DNA of 64,000 nt from Methylorubrum populi (GCA_020741775.1 DYYG01000035.1:186001-250000); one strand, 5' to 3'. Counted from the stretch's first letter, positions 49,479 through 59,266 are shown. Translations and numbers: made by a program. Notes: generated by a model not told the origin, from the sequence alone.

Positions 49479-50417
49479 TCACGCGTCGGCGACGTTCTGG
49501 CGGAACCAGTCGTAGGTCGCCGCGATGCCATCCCGCAGGGGCACCTTCGGCGCCCAGCCGAGGCCGCGCAGCCTGTCCGCCGACATCAGCTTGCGCGGCG
49601 TGCCGTCGGGCTTGGTCGTGTCGCGGACGATCTCGCCCTCGAAGCCGACGACGTCGCAGACGAGGCGGGTCAGGTCGTAGATCGGGATATCCTCGCCCGA
49701 CCCGACATTGACGTGCTCGGCCTCGGAATAGGTCTTCATCAGGTGCAGGCAGGCATCGGCGCAATCGTCGACATGCAGGAATTCCCGGCGCGGCGAGCCG
49801 GTGCCCCAGATCACCATCTCCTTCGCCCCGCTCCGGCGCGCCTCGTGTGCCTTGCGGATCAGGGCCGGCAGGACATGGCTCGAGGTCAGGTCGAAATTGT
49901 CGCCCGGCCCGTAGAGATTAGTCGGCATGGCCGAGATGAAGTCGCGGCCATGCTGCTGGCGATAGGCCTGACAGAGCTTGATCCCGGCGATCTTGGCGAC
50001 CGCGTACCACTCATTGGTCGGCTCCAGAGGTCCCGTCAGGAGACTCGACTCGACGATCGGCTGCTCGGCGAATTTCGGGTAGATGCAGCTGGAGCCGAGG
50101 AACAGAAGCTTCTCGACCTCCTCGCGAAAGGCGGCCTCGATAAGGTTCGCCTCGATCATCAGGTTCTCGTAGAGGAAATCGGCCGGGTAGGTCACGTTGG
50201 CGAGGATGCCACCGACCTTGGCCGCCGCCACGAACACGGCGTCCGGCCGCCTGTCCCGCATCCAGGCCCGCACGGCCGCCTGATCGCACAAGTCCAGCTC
50301 CGCGCGGGTGGCGGTCAGGATCTCGCAGCCCTCCTGTGCCAGGCGGCGCACCAGGGCGCTGCCGACCAAGCCGCGATGTCCGGCGACGAAGACGGTCTTT
50401 CCCGCCAAGCTGTACAT
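49479..50417 (-). CDS. fcl: GDP-L-fucose synthase
   Basis: A 312-residue short-chain dehydrogenase/epimerase converting GDP-4-keto-6-deoxymannose to GDP-L-fucose with NADPH. The cofactor loop is AGHRGLVGSALVRRL, the active site is FLGSSCIYPKFAEQP and NEWYAVAKIAG (Tyr-x3-Lys), and MPTNLYGPGDNFD and FLHVDDCADAC are family marks. Length matches Fcl/WcaG (about 321). The usual partner, GDP-mannose dehydratase, is not in the window, so it must be elsewhere. It lies 20 bases upstream of the GT26 gene in the same direction. Confidence 0.93.
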   Translation of the reverse strand: MYSLAGKTVFVAGHRGLVGSALVRRLAQEGCEILTATRAELDLCDQAAVRAWMRDRRPDAVFVAAAKVGGILANVTYPADFLYENLMIEANLIEAAFREEVEKLLFLGSSCIYPKFAEQPIVESSLLTGPLEPTNEWYAVAKIAGIKLCQAYRQQHGRDFISAMPTNLYGPGDNFDLTSSHVLPALIRKAHEARRSGAKEMVIWGTGSPRREFLHVDDCADACLHLMKTYSEAEHVNVGSGEDIPIYDLTRLVCDVVGFEGEIVRDTTKPDGTPRKLMSADRLRGLGWAPKVPLRDGIAATYDWFRQNVADA

Positions 50418-50655
50418 GGATCGTCCTTATGACATCGATCGAGACAAGGGCGCTCGGCCCGCCGGGAAGGCCGAGCTTCGGGGGTGCGTCACTCAAACGC
50501 CGTCCACCTCTTCAAGGGTTGCTACGGCGCGGCGGAGGCTCGCGGATCTTTGGGACATCGCGCGCGAATCGGAAGGATCGCTCCAAAGGATCGATCCGAG
50601 CCGCGGCGCCCCCGCGAGGAGGTGTCTGGTGGGATGGCCCCCGTCGAATGGCGGT

Positions 50656-51627
50656 TCAGAGCAGGGGGTTGGAATCCGTCGGAGCCGGGTTCTCGCGATA
50701 CCATGCCACCGTCCGCTCGATGCCCTCCCGGAGAGAGACACCGGGGGCGTAGCCGATGCCCTGCATCTTGCCGATATCCGGGCAGCGGCGCGGCGTCGCC
50801 CCGGCGGCGGCGGGGCCGGCGACGAGGCTGACGCGGGTGCCCAAAGCCTCGGCCGTCACCTGCGCCAGATCGCGGATCGCGACCTCCTCCATCGAGCCGA
50901 TATGGTAGACGTTCATCGTCTCCCCCGCCCGCCACATGCGGATGATGCCGTCGACGACGTCGCTGACGTAGCAGAAGGCCCGCGTCTCGCTGCCGTCTCC
51001 CTGCAGCGTGATCGATCCGCCATCCCCGGCGGCGACGATCTTCTCGATGAGCTGCGGCACGACGTGCTTCCAGCCCATGTCGGGCCCATAGACGTTGTGG
51101 GGCCGGAAGACCTGGACCTTCCTGAGCTTGTCGCGGCAATAATTGAAGGCGATCAGCTCCGAGATCAGCTTCGATCCGCCGTAGGAATAGCGCGGGTTCA
51201 GCGAGTCGGGGATGACCATCTCGATGTCTTCGGCCGTCGGCACCACCCGGGGCGTCTGGTAGACCTCCGCCGAGGAAGCCACGACGAGATCGGGCACCCC
51301 CGCCTCGATGCAGGCCTCGGAGACGGCGAGCGCCCCGCGCACGCCGACATCGAGAACGAGCTGCGGCTGCGTGTAGAAATTCTCGGTGCCGTTGATGGCG
51401 GCCAGATGGAAGACGCACTCGACGCCGGCCAGCACCTGCTTCAGCGCGTCCTTGTCACGCACGTCGAGGGTGGCCCGCTGGATCGCCCCCTCCGCATCGG
51501 CCAGGCGCGACGCCTGCCCGCGGATGTAATTGTCGATGGCGACGACCTCGTGCCCCTCGGCAAGGAGGGCACGGGTCAGATGCGCGCCGATGAAGCCACC
51601 GGCGCCGGTGACGGCCAACTTGCTCAT
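50656..51627 (-). CDS. NAD-dependent nucleotide-sugar epimerase/dehydratase
   Basis: A 323-residue extended short-chain dehydrogenase. The Rossmann loop is AVTGAGGFIGAHLTRAL; the active site is VASSAEVYQTPR and YSYGGSKLISE (Tyr-x3-Lys); FRPHNVYGPDMGW and FCYVSDVVDGI follow. It acts on a nucleotide-linked sugar, possibly the uronic acid made by the dehydrogenase encoded just upstream; exact substrate not readable. The start overlaps the dehydrogenase stop (ATGA). Downstream, 238 bases (50418-50655) separate it from fcl; nothing recognisable lies there. Confidence 0.9.
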   Translation of the reverse strand: MSKLAVTGAGGFIGAHLTRALLAEGHEVVAIDNYIRGQASRLADAEGAIQRATLDVRDKDALKQVLAGVECVFHLAAINGTENFYTQPQLVLDVGVRGALAVSEACIEAGVPDLVVASSAEVYQTPRVVPTAEDIEMVIPDSLNPRYSYGGSKLISELIAFNYCRDKLRKVQVFRPHNVYGPDMGWKHVVPQLIEKIVAAGDGGSITLQGDGSETRAFCYVSDVVDGIIRMWRAGETMNVYHIGSMEEVAIRDLAQVTAEALGTRVSLVAGPAAAGATPRRCPDIGKMQGIGYAPGVSLREGIERTVAWYRENPAPTDSNPLL

Positions 51628-52976
51628 TGAAACTTACCCACGAGGTTGCCCACGGTAACGTAGCGATTTTCCAGCACTTCCGCCGGCATCTCGCTGAGGT
51701 TGTTCCAGTAATCGTAAACGAAGGCATCGGCGGACATCGTGCCGACGATCGCCTCCAGATCGATCTTCGAATATTCCGGATGGTTGTTGGCGATGACGAG
51801 CACGTCCGCTCCTTCGCAGGCCGCGGTCAGGGTCTCGTAGGGCGTGATGCCCGACGAGATCGCCCGGATGTGATCCATCGGCACCACGCCGTCATAGACC
51901 CGGATCTCGGAGAAGTGCTCGGTCGCCATCATCTCGCGGATGACGTGGAGCGACATCGACCCGCGCAAGTCGTCGGTCTCCGGCCGTCCCTTGAAGGCGA
52001 GACCGGCCACCACCGCCTTGTAGGGCCCGGACCGCCGTGCCTGCAGCCGCTGGACCAAACTCGCCACGGTCTCGGCGGGCTGACGCTCGTTGACGAGCCG
52101 GGAGGCCGCCGTGATCTCGAGGCTGATCCCCTGTCCGGCGACGGAGGAGAGCAGGATGTGCGGATCCTTCTCCAGGCAGGGGCCGCCGACCAGGCCGGGG
52201 GCGGCGACGTTGGTGCGGGCATAGCCGAGCTTGCCGTAGCGGATCACATCGTTGGCATTGATGCCCAGGGCGTCACAGGCCCGCGCCACCTCGTTGGCGA
52301 AGGCGAAGTGAACGTCCCGCGAAGTGTTGTCGACGAGCTTGATCATCTCCGCCGTCTCCGGGCTCGCGACCCGGACGATGGTGTGGGTCAGCCGGCTGAA
52401 CAGGGCCGCCGCGTTGTCGGAAGCCTCCGGAGTCTCGCCGCCGATGATCTGGGGCAGGGTGATCAGCTCGCGCATGGCGTCGCCCTCCAGCGTCCGCTCG
52501 GGGCACATGGCGAGGTGGTAGGCTTTGCCGGTGCGGTCGAGGATCGGCTTCACCACTCCCGTCGTCGTGCCGATGCGCACGGTCGAGCGCAGGATCACCG
52601 TGGCGCCATCGGTGAAATGCTCGGCGACCTCGCGGGAGGCCTCCTCGATCATGTCGAGCCGGGGCTCGTAGGATTGAGGGAATAGCGGCGTGCCGACGGT
52701 GATGATGTAGTACGACGCCGTGGGCACGTCCTTGGTCGTGGTGCTGGCGACGAAGCGCCCCTTCTTCACCACGTCGGCCAGGGCGGCCTGAAGCCCGATC
52801 TCGGCAAAATGCGGGATGCCGGCATTGGTCTTCTCGACCACCTCGGGCCGCTTCTCGATGCCGTAGACCTGGACGCCACGGCGCGCGAGGGCGACGGAAA
52901 GGGTCAGGCCGACATAGCCGAGACCGATGATAACGACGGTGGGGGCTGACTTCGCGTCCATAACATGGTCCCGCAT
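51624..52976 (-). CDS. Nucleotide-sugar dehydrogenase (UDP-Glc/GDP-Man/UDP-ManNAc DH family)
   Basis: A 450-residue NAD-dependent four-electron oxidase turning a UDP- or GDP-sugar into the uronic acid. N-terminal Rossmann VVIIGLGYVGLTLSVAL; VGTPLFPQ; CPERTLEGDAMREL; EMIKLVDNTSRDVHFAFANE; the catalytic Cys in VGGPCLEKDPHIL; C-terminal GLAFKGRPETDDLRGS. The CPERT and GGPCLEKD forms resemble the WecC/TviB (N-acetylated sugar) side of the family more than plain UDP-glucose dehydrogenase. An ATG five codons on is an alternative start. It is the first gene of the minus-strand sugar operon. Confidence 0.9.
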   Translation of the reverse strand: MRDHVMDAKSAPTVVIIGLGYVGLTLSVALARRGVQVYGIEKRPEVVEKTNAGIPHFAEIGLQAALADVVKKGRFVASTTTKDVPTASYYIITVGTPLFPQSYEPRLDMIEEASREVAEHFTDGATVILRSTVRIGTTTGVVKPILDRTGKAYHLAMCPERTLEGDAMRELITLPQIIGGETPEASDNAAALFSRLTHTIVRVASPETAEMIKLVDNTSRDVHFAFANEVARACDALGINANDVIRYGKLGYARTNVAAPGLVGGPCLEKDPHILLSSVAGQGISLEITAASRLVNERQPAETVASLVQRLQARRSGPYKAVVAGLAFKGRPETDDLRGSMSLHVIREMMATEHFSEIRVYDGVVPMDHIRAISSGITPYETLTAACEGADVLVIANNHPEYSKIDLEAIVGTMSADAFVYDYWNNLSEMPAEVLENRYVTVGNLVGKFQ

Positions 52977-53600
52977 TCGGATGGGTCTTCGACGGAGTAT
53001 CCTGACGATCAGACCGGCACCGGGCTTCCGCGGAGAGCGGAGCGACCGGTCAGCTGAAGATCATGGCTGCTTAAATTCAGTGCCGGCCGACGCCGATACG
53101 GTCTTCATCCTGTTCTTGCGTCACAGCCGAAACCTCCTGACCTCCACACCGGAGAGTTTCCGTGCAGATGGCCCGATCGCCTCGGCTGAGGATCGTACGT
53201 CCCCCAGGTTCAGCAAGGTGCGTGCCTTGGAAAATCCGTTCCAAAACGAGAGCAATGCCCCGTTCGCGGACACTTTGACCGCGGCGCATGAAGATTTCGG
53301 GACTGTTGAAGGTAAACATTCTCGCAGACTGCACGGCGTGCCGAACAGGCACCGCGCGGCGAGGCGCGAACGGGGCCGCCATGAGCGTGGGCGAAGCCCT
53401 CGGAAGCGGGCGGAGGAAGGTGCGGTTTCTCACCCGGCGCGAGCCGTGGGGCCATTTCCCCTTTTCCTTGCAGCCGAATCCTGGGCCATGCCCTACATGG
53501 ACGATGTGAGCGCCGCGCCCGGCAGGTGGCCGGCTTCGCTCGCAGCCGCCACACCCTTCATCCTTCAGGCCGCTCCCGAGCCTGCACCTCGCCCGGGTTG
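52977..53600. other. Large divergent intergenic region
   Basis: These 624 bases lie between the sugar-dehydrogenase gene and the mrp operon and should hold both promoters. Open frames up to 118 codons exist on both strands, but none has a recognisable motif, a ribosome-binding site with a sensible start, or normal composition. The region 53060-53340 is less GC-rich than average. No hairpin of note or repeat was found. Confidence 0.4.
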
Positions 53601-56528
53601 ATGTCGTCGAACACGCTTCTCGCCGCCGCTGCGATCCTGCCCTTCCTCGGTTCCGTGCTCGCGGGCGCCTTGCCGAGCCGCGCGCGCAATGTCGCCGCCG
53701 CCCTGGCCGGGCTCGTCACCCTGACGAGCCTGGGCTGCATCCTCGCCCTCACGCCGCAACTCGCCGGGGGGAGCAGCGTCGTCCACGCCATCGATTGGCT
53801 GCCGAGCCTCGGCGTCCGCTTCGTGCTGCGGCTCGACGGGCTGGCTTGGCTGTTCTCGGTGCTGGTGCTCGCCATCGGCGCGCTCGTAGTGCTCTACGCG
53901 CGCTATTACATGTCGCCCGCCGATCCGGTGCCGCGGCTCTTCGCCTATTTCCTCGCCTTCGTCGGGGCGATGCTCGGGATCATCCTCGCGGGCAACCTGA
54001 TCCAGCTGGTCCTGTTCTGGGAATTGACCAGCATCGTCTCGTTCCTGCTGATCGGCTACTGGTACGACAACGCCGCCGCCCGCGACGGCGCGCGCATGTC
54101 GTTGACGATCACCGCCGCCGGTGGCCTCTGCCTGCTGGTCGGCACGATCCTGATCGGGCGCATCGTCGGCAGCTACGATCTCGAGACGGTGCTGGCCTCC
54201 GGCGACACGATCCGCAACAGCCCGCTCTACCTGCCGGCCCTGGTGCTGGTGCTCGCGGGCGCGCTGACCAAGTCGGCGCAGTTCCCGTTCCACATCTGGC
54301 TTCCCCGGGCGATGGCGGCGCCGACGCCGATCAGCGCCTATCTGCATTCGGCCACGATGGTGAAGGCCGGCATCTTCCTGATGATCCGCCTCTGGCCGGT
54401 GCTCGCGGGCACCGATGCTTGGTACTGGATCGTCGGGACGATCGGCATGGCGACCATGCTGATCGGCTCGTGGAGCGCGATCTTCCAGCACGATCTCAAG
54501 GGCCTGCTCGCCTATTCCACCATCAGCCATCTCGGGCTGATCACGCTGCTGCTCGGGCTCGACTCACCCCTGGCCGTGGTCGCGGCGATCTTCCACACCG
54601 TGAACCACGCGACCTTCAAGGCCTCGCTGTTCATGGCGGTCGGCATCATCGACCACGAGACCGGCACCCGCGACATGCGCCGCCTCTCGGGCCTGTGGCG
54701 GGCCATGCCCTACACCGCGACCCTGGCGATGGTCGCGGCGGCGGCGATGGCCGGGGTTCCGCTCCTCAACGGCTTCCTGTCGAAGGAGATGTTCCTGTCG
54801 GAGGCGGTCGACAACATGGGCGACCATCCGATCCACCTCGCCCTTCCGGTGCTGGCGACGCTCGCGAGCGCCTTCACCATGCTCTATTCCCTGCGCTTCA
54901 TCCGGCAGACCTTCTTCGGGCGCCCCCCGCACGACCTGCCGGAGGAGCCGCACGAGCCGGTGCGCTGGATGCGCATCCCGATCGAGATGCTGGTCCTGAC
55001 CTGCATCGCCATCGGCCTCGTCCCGAATCTGACCATCGGCCCGGCCCTCGGGCGGGCCGTGCGGGCGGTGCTCGGCGACGCGACGCCGTCCTACAGTCTC
55101 GCGATCTGGCACGGCTTCAACGCGCCGCTGGCGATGAGCGTCGCCGCCATGGGCGGCGGCATCGCGCTCTATGTCCTGTTCGGGCGGCGCATCAACACCA
55201 ATCCCCGGGGCGGCCCCTGGCTGATGGACCGGCTCGATGGCGGCTGGCTGTTCGAGCGGTCGATGACCGGCCTGACCAAGGGCGCCCGCGCGCTGGAGTT
55301 GTGGTTCGGGGCCGAGCGGCTCCAGCCGCAGTTGCGCATCCTGTTCCTCGCCGCCCTGCTGTCGGCCCTCGCGGCGGGGGTGGCCCGCGGGCTCGACCTG
55401 TTCGCGCCGGGCCGGCTCACCGCCTTCGATCCGGCCTTCGCGCTGATGTGGCTGGTCGGCGCGGCCTGCGCCGTCGGGGCGGCGGAGCGGGCCAAATACC
55501 ACCGTCTGTCGGCGGTGATCTTCGCCGGCGGGGCCGGCCTCGTCAGCAGCCTGACCTTCCTGTGGCTCTCGGCGCCCGACCTCGCGGTGACGCAGATCCT
55601 GGTGGAGATCGTCACCACCGTCCTGCTGCTGCTCGGCCTGCGCTGGCTGCCGAAGCGCGACGAGGCGATTCCCGCGCCCGCCTCCGAGAAGGCCCGTGCA
55701 CGCCGCCGCCGGATCATCGATTTCTGCATCGCCTCCTTCGCGGGCCTCGGGCTCGCCGGCTTTGCCTACGCGGTCATGACCCGGCCGGCGAGCGACGGCA
55801 TCGCCCGCTGGTTCGTGGAGGAGGCCTATCCGCAGGCGGGCGGGCGCAACGTCGTCAACGTGCTGCTGGTGGATTTCCGCGCCTTCGACACCCTCGGCGA
55901 GATCTCCGTGCTCGGCGTCGTCGGCCTGACGGTGTTCGCGCTGCTGCGCCGCTTCCGCCCGGCACCGGACAGCCTGGAGCGGCCGAAGCAGCAGCACCAT
56001 CACGACGCCTATGACCGCGCCCGCGAGGGCCGCAAGCCGGGCGACACCGCCGCCGACGCCCTGCTGGTGCCACGGGTGGTGATGACGTGGCTGTTCCCCT
56101 TCATCGTCCTGCTGTCGCTGCACCTGTTCCTGCGCGGGCACGACCTGCCGGGCGGCGGCTTCGCGGCGGGTATCGCGCTCACCATCGCCTTCATCCTGCA
56201 ATACATGGCCTGCGGCGCCCGCTGGGTGGAGGAGCGGCTGCGCATCCAGCCGATCAGCTGGATCGGCCTCGGTCTGCTGATCGCGGTCCTGGCCGGCGCG
56301 GCCTCCTGGGCGTTCGGGCGCCCGTTCCTCACCGCCTATTTCGCCTATTGGGAGCTGCCCCTGATCGGGAAGGTGCCGGCGGCAAGCGCCCTGGTATTCG
56401 ATCTCGGGATCATGGTCCTGGTGGTCGGCGCGAGCGCGCTGATGCTGGTGGCGCTGGCGCACCAATCCCTGCGCCGCACCCGCAGCGCGGAGGCCGAGGC
56501 CGAGCGGACCGGAGAGGAGGCGGCGTAA
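53601..56528 (+). CDS. mrpA: Mrp/Pha cation:proton antiporter subunit A-B fusion
   Basis: A 975-residue polytopic membrane protein. The N-terminal 750 residues are a complex-I NuoL-like MrpA (about 20 helices; LFWELTSIVSFLLIGYW, AQFPFHIWLPRAMAAPTPISAYLHSATMV split over two helices, LLAYSTISHLGLI). The C-terminal part, from about 830, is an MrpB domain (FIVLLSLHLFLRGHDLPGGGF). The A-B fusion is known from alphaproteobacterial Pha systems. The complex exchanges Na+ or K+ for H+ and supports pH and salt tolerance. The ATG at 53601 (MSSNTLLAAA) is chosen; the upstream extension is not membrane-like. First gene of a tightly overlapping operon. Confidence 0.93.
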   Translation: MSSNTLLAAAAILPFLGSVLAGALPSRARNVAAALAGLVTLTSLGCILALTPQLAGGSSVVHAIDWLPSLGVRFVLRLDGLAWLFSVLVLAIGALVVLYARYYMSPADPVPRLFAYFLAFVGAMLGIILAGNLIQLVLFWELTSIVSFLLIGYWYDNAAARDGARMSLTITAAGGLCLLVGTILIGRIVGSYDLETVLASGDTIRNSPLYLPALVLVLAGALTKSAQFPFHIWLPRAMAAPTPISAYLHSATMVKAGIFLMIRLWPVLAGTDAWYWIVGTIGMATMLIGSWSAIFQHDLKGLLAYSTISHLGLITLLLGLDSPLAVVAAIFHTVNHATFKASLFMAVGIIDHETGTRDMRRLSGLWRAMPYTATLAMVAAAAMAGVPLLNGFLSKEMFLSEAVDNMGDHPIHLALPVLATLASAFTMLYSLRFIRQTFFGRPPHDLPEEPHEPVRWMRIPIEMLVLTCIAIGLVPNLTIGPALGRAVRAVLGDATPSYSLAIWHGFNAPLAMSVAAMGGGIALYVLFGRRINTNPRGGPWLMDRLDGGWLFERSMTGLTKGARALELWFGAERLQPQLRILFLAALLSALAAGVARGLDLFAPGRLTAFDPAFALMWLVGAACAVGAAERAKYHRLSAVIFAGGAGLVSSLTFLWLSAPDLAVTQILVEIVTTVLLLLGLRWLPKRDEAIPAPASEKARARRRRIIDFCIASFAGLGLAGFAYAVMTRPASDGIARWFVEEAYPQAGGRNVVNVLLVDFRAFDTLGEISVLGVVGLTVFALLRRFRPAPDSLERPKQQHHHDAYDRAREGRKPGDTAADALLVPRVVMTWLFPFIVLLSLHLFLRGHDLPGGGFAAGIALTIAFILQYMACGARWVEERLRIQPISWIGLGLLIAVLAGAASWAFGRPFLTAYFAYWELPLIGKVPAASALVFDLGIMVLVVGASALMLVALAHQSLRRTRSAEAEAERTGEEAA

Positions 56529-56896
56529 TGGAGATCGTGCTCGCTGCCGGGATCGGCGTGTTCGCCGCCTCGGGCGTCTGGCTGATGCTGCGACCCCGCA
56601 CCTTCCAGGTGGTGCTCGGCCTGTCGCTGCTGAGCTACGCCGTGAACCTGTTCATCTTCTCCATGGGCCGGCTGACCGTCGGCGCGCCGCCGGTGCTGGG
56701 GAAGGGCGCCGAGGTCGTCTCGGTCGACGATCCGGTCCCGCAGGCCCTGGTGCTCACCGCCCTGGTGATCGGCTTCGCCCTCACCGCCCTGTTCCTCGTC
56801 GTGCTGCTCGCTGCCCGTGGCGTCACCGGCAACGACCATGTCGATGGCCGCGAACCCCACCACGCCGAGCCAACCCCCGAGAACCCCCATCCATGA
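56528..56896 (+). CDS. mrpC: Mrp antiporter subunit C
   Basis: A 122-residue NuoK-like subunit with three membrane helices: residues 2-20, 27-46 and 70-95. RTFQVVLGLSLLSYAVNLFIF and DPVPQALVLTALVIGFA are the family hallmarks. The C-terminal tail is His/Pro/Glu-rich. Its ATG shares one base with the mrpA TAA, and its stop overlaps mrpD (ATGA). Confidence 0.93.
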   Translation: MEIVLAAGIGVFAASGVWLMLRPRTFQVVLGLSLLSYAVNLFIFSMGRLTVGAPPVLGKGAEVVSVDDPVPQALVLTALVIGFALTALFLVVLLAARGVTGNDHVDGREPHHAEPTPENPHP

Positions 56897-58500
56897 ACGC
56901 GCCCGTCATGAGCGCCACCGTCACGAGTTCCTGGCTGGATCACCTCGTCGTCCTGCCCATCGTCCTGCCGATCGCCGCCGCCGGGGCGATGTTCCTGATG
57001 GACGAGCGGCGGCGGACCCTGAAGGCAGCGGTCAGCTTGGTCACGGTGCTGGTGATGCTCGCGGTCGCCATCCTCCTGCTCGGGCGGGTCGGCGAGGCGC
57101 CGGAGGTCTACCGCCTCGGCAATTGGGCCGCGCCCTACGGCATCGTGCTGGTGGCCGACCGGCTCTCGGCGCTGATGCTGGCGCTCGCCGGAACCCTGGG
57201 ACTCGCCGCCCTTATCTTCTCCTTCGCCCGCTGGGGGCAAGCGGGGCCGCGCTTCCACGGCCTGTTCCTGCTGCTGCTGATGGGCGTCAACGGCGCCTTC
57301 CTCACCGGCGACGTGTTCAACCTGTTCGTGTTCTTCGAGGTGATGCTCGCCGCCTCCTACGGGCTGGTGCTGCACGGCTCGGGCGAGACGCGGATCCGGG
57401 CGGGGCTCGGCTACATCGCCGTCAACCTCGTCGCTTCCCTGTTCTTCCTCGTCGGCGTCAGCCTGATCTACGGCACCATGGGCACCCTCAACATGGCCGA
57501 CCTCGCCCGGCGCCTCGCGAGCCCGCCGGCGGAGATCGCCCTGTTCGAGGCTGGCTGCGCCGTGCTCGGCATCGCCTTCCTGATCAAGTGCAGCGCCTGG
57601 CCCCTCGGCTTCTGGCTGCCGACCACCTATTCCGCCGCCAGCGCCCCGGCGGCGGCGATCCTGGCGATCCTCAGCAAGGTCGGCATCTACGTGGTCCTGC
57701 GCCTGAGCCTGCTCCTGTTCGGAGCCGGCAGCGCGCAGGGCTTCGGCCAGAGCTGGATCCTCGCCACGGGTCTCGCGACCATCGCCTTCGGCACCCTCGG
57801 CATCCTGGCGGCGCGTGAGCTGACGCGGGCGGCGGGCTACGGGGTGATGATCTCCTCCGGCACCGTGCTGGCGGCGCTCGGCACCGGCAACCAGGGCGCG
57901 CTGTCGGGCGCGCTCTACTACCTGCTCGGCTCGACCTTCGCCGCCGCCGCCCTGTTCCTGCTGGCCGAGATCCTGCAGCGGGGCCGCGACCCGGCGGATG
58001 CGGCGCAGCCGGTCTTCGCCGACGAGTACCGCGACCCCTTCGACGATGCCGGCTCGACCGAGATCGGCCGGGCGATCCCGGCGGCGGTGGCGATCGTCGG
58101 CGGCGGCTTCCTGCTCTGCACGCTGATGCTCGCCGGCATCCCGCCGCTCTCGGGCTTCGTCGGCAAGCTGGCGATGTTCACGGGCCTTGCCAGCGGAACG
58201 ATGACCACCTCGGCCTGGGGGCTGATCGCCGCCCTGACGCTGTCCAGCCTGTTCACGCTGATTCCCCTGGTGCGGCTCGGCATCTTCAGCCTGTGGGTGC
58301 CCCACGACGACCCGCCGCCGGTGCTGCGCGCGCCCGAACTCGCCGCCCTCGCCCTCCTGCTGACGGCCTGCATCGCGCTTGCCGTCTGGGGCGGTCCGGC
58401 CCTGTCCTACACCGAGGCGACGGTGCGCTGGCTGTCCCAGCCGAGCGACTATGTCCGCGCCGTCCTCGACGGCGCCGCCGCGCCGGGAGCGGGCTCATGA
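56893..58500 (+). CDS. mrpD: Mrp antiporter subunit D
   Basis: A 535-residue NuoN/NuoM-like subunit with about 14 membrane helices. Typical pieces are NGAFLTGDVFNLFVFFEVMLAASYGLVLHG, seen in two stretches, and LIKCSAWPLGFWLPTTYSAASAPAAAIL, with the conserved Lys and Glu of the proton path. It overlaps both neighbours by four bases. Complete. Confidence 0.94.
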   Translation: MNAPVMSATVTSSWLDHLVVLPIVLPIAAAGAMFLMDERRRTLKAAVSLVTVLVMLAVAILLLGRVGEAPEVYRLGNWAAPYGIVLVADRLSALMLALAGTLGLAALIFSFARWGQAGPRFHGLFLLLLMGVNGAFLTGDVFNLFVFFEVMLAASYGLVLHGSGETRIRAGLGYIAVNLVASLFFLVGVSLIYGTMGTLNMADLARRLASPPAEIALFEAGCAVLGIAFLIKCSAWPLGFWLPTTYSAASAPAAAILAILSKVGIYVVLRLSLLLFGAGSAQGFGQSWILATGLATIAFGTLGILAARELTRAAGYGVMISSGTVLAALGTGNQGALSGALYYLLGSTFAAAALFLLAEILQRGRDPADAAQPVFADEYRDPFDDAGSTEIGRAIPAAVAIVGGGFLLCTLMLAGIPPLSGFVGKLAMFTGLASGTMTTSAWGLIAALTLSSLFTLIPLVRLGIFSLWVPHDDPPPVLRAPELAALALLLTACIALAVWGGPALSYTEATVRWLSQPSDYVRAVLDGAAAPGAGS

Positions 58501-58985
58501 GCCGGATCCTGCCCTACCCGCTGCTCTCGGCGGCCCTCGTCCTGACCTGGCTGCTGCTCAACGCACCGCCGACGCCGGGCAGCGTGCTGCTCGCGCTCCT
58601 CGTCGGGCTGGTCGTGCCGGCGGTGATGCTGGCGCTGCGCCCGCGCCCGGTGCGGGTGCGGCGGCCCGGACTGATCGCCCGGCTCACGCTCATCGTTCTC
58701 TACGACATGCTGCGCTCCAACATCGACGTAGCCCGGGTCATTCTCGGCCTGCGCCGCGGCGAGCGGCGGACGGGCTTCGTCTCGATCCCCCTCGACATGC
58801 GCGCGCCGTTCGGGCTGTCGGTGCTGTCGATCATCCTCACGGCCACGCCGGGCACCCTCTGGGTGCAGTACGATTCCCATTCCGGTCGCCTGCTGATCCA
58901 TGTCCTCGACTATACGGACGGGGAGGAGTGGGTCCGTCGGGTGAAGGACCGCTACGAGCGCCCGCTGATGGAGATCTTCCCATGA
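58497..58985 (+). CDS. mrpE: Mrp antiporter subunit E
   Basis: A 162-residue subunit: two or three N-terminal membrane helices (residues about 5-45), then a cytoplasmic domain with LIVLYDMLRSNIDVARVIL, RRTGFVSIPLDMRAP, LSIILTATPGTLWVQYD and HVLDYTDGEEW, the MrpE signature. It overlaps mrpD and mrpF by four bases each (ATGA). Confidence 0.93.
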   Translation: MSRILPYPLLSAALVLTWLLLNAPPTPGSVLLALLVGLVVPAVMLALRPRPVRVRRPGLIARLTLIVLYDMLRSNIDVARVILGLRRGERRTGFVSIPLDMRAPFGLSVLSIILTATPGTLWVQYDSHSGRLLIHVLDYTDGEEWVRRVKDRYERPLMEIFP

Positions 58986-59266
58986 GTGCCGCCACCGTCC
59001 TCGATTGGGGCCTCGGCCTCGCGCAAGGCATGCTGGTGCTGGCGATGGCCCTCGCCGCGTGGCGGATGCTGCGAGGCCCCCGCGCCCAGGATCGCATCCT
59101 CGGGCTCGACACGCTCTATCTCAACGGCATGCTGACCATCGTGGTCCACGGCATGCGCACCGGCAGCGGGCTCTATTTCGAGGCCGCGCTGATCCTCGGC
59201 ATGATCGGCTTCACCGCCACCGTGGCGCTGGCCAAGTTCCTGATGCAGGGCGAGGTGATCCAGTGA
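58982..59266 (+). CDS. mrpF: Mrp antiporter subunit F
   Basis: A 94-residue three-helix membrane subunit. AAWRMLRGPRAQDRILGLDTLYLN is the conserved loop with the Asp pair, and YFEAALILGMIGFTATVALAKF the last helix. ATGA overlap with mrpE; its stop overlaps the GTG of mrpG. Confidence 0.92.
   Translation: MSAATVLDWGLGLAQGMLVLAMALAAWRMLRGPRAQDRILGLDTLYLNGMLTIVVHGMRTGSGLYFEAALILGMIGFTATVALAKFLMQGEVIQ

Noticed and set aside
50308..51630. 440-codon plus-strand frame over the epimerase gene
   Set aside because: Antisense shadow; the minus-strand epimerase has intact cofactor and active-site motifs.
54564..56465. 633-codon minus-strand open frame over mrpA
   Set aside because: Antisense shadow of an unmistakable membrane protein gene.
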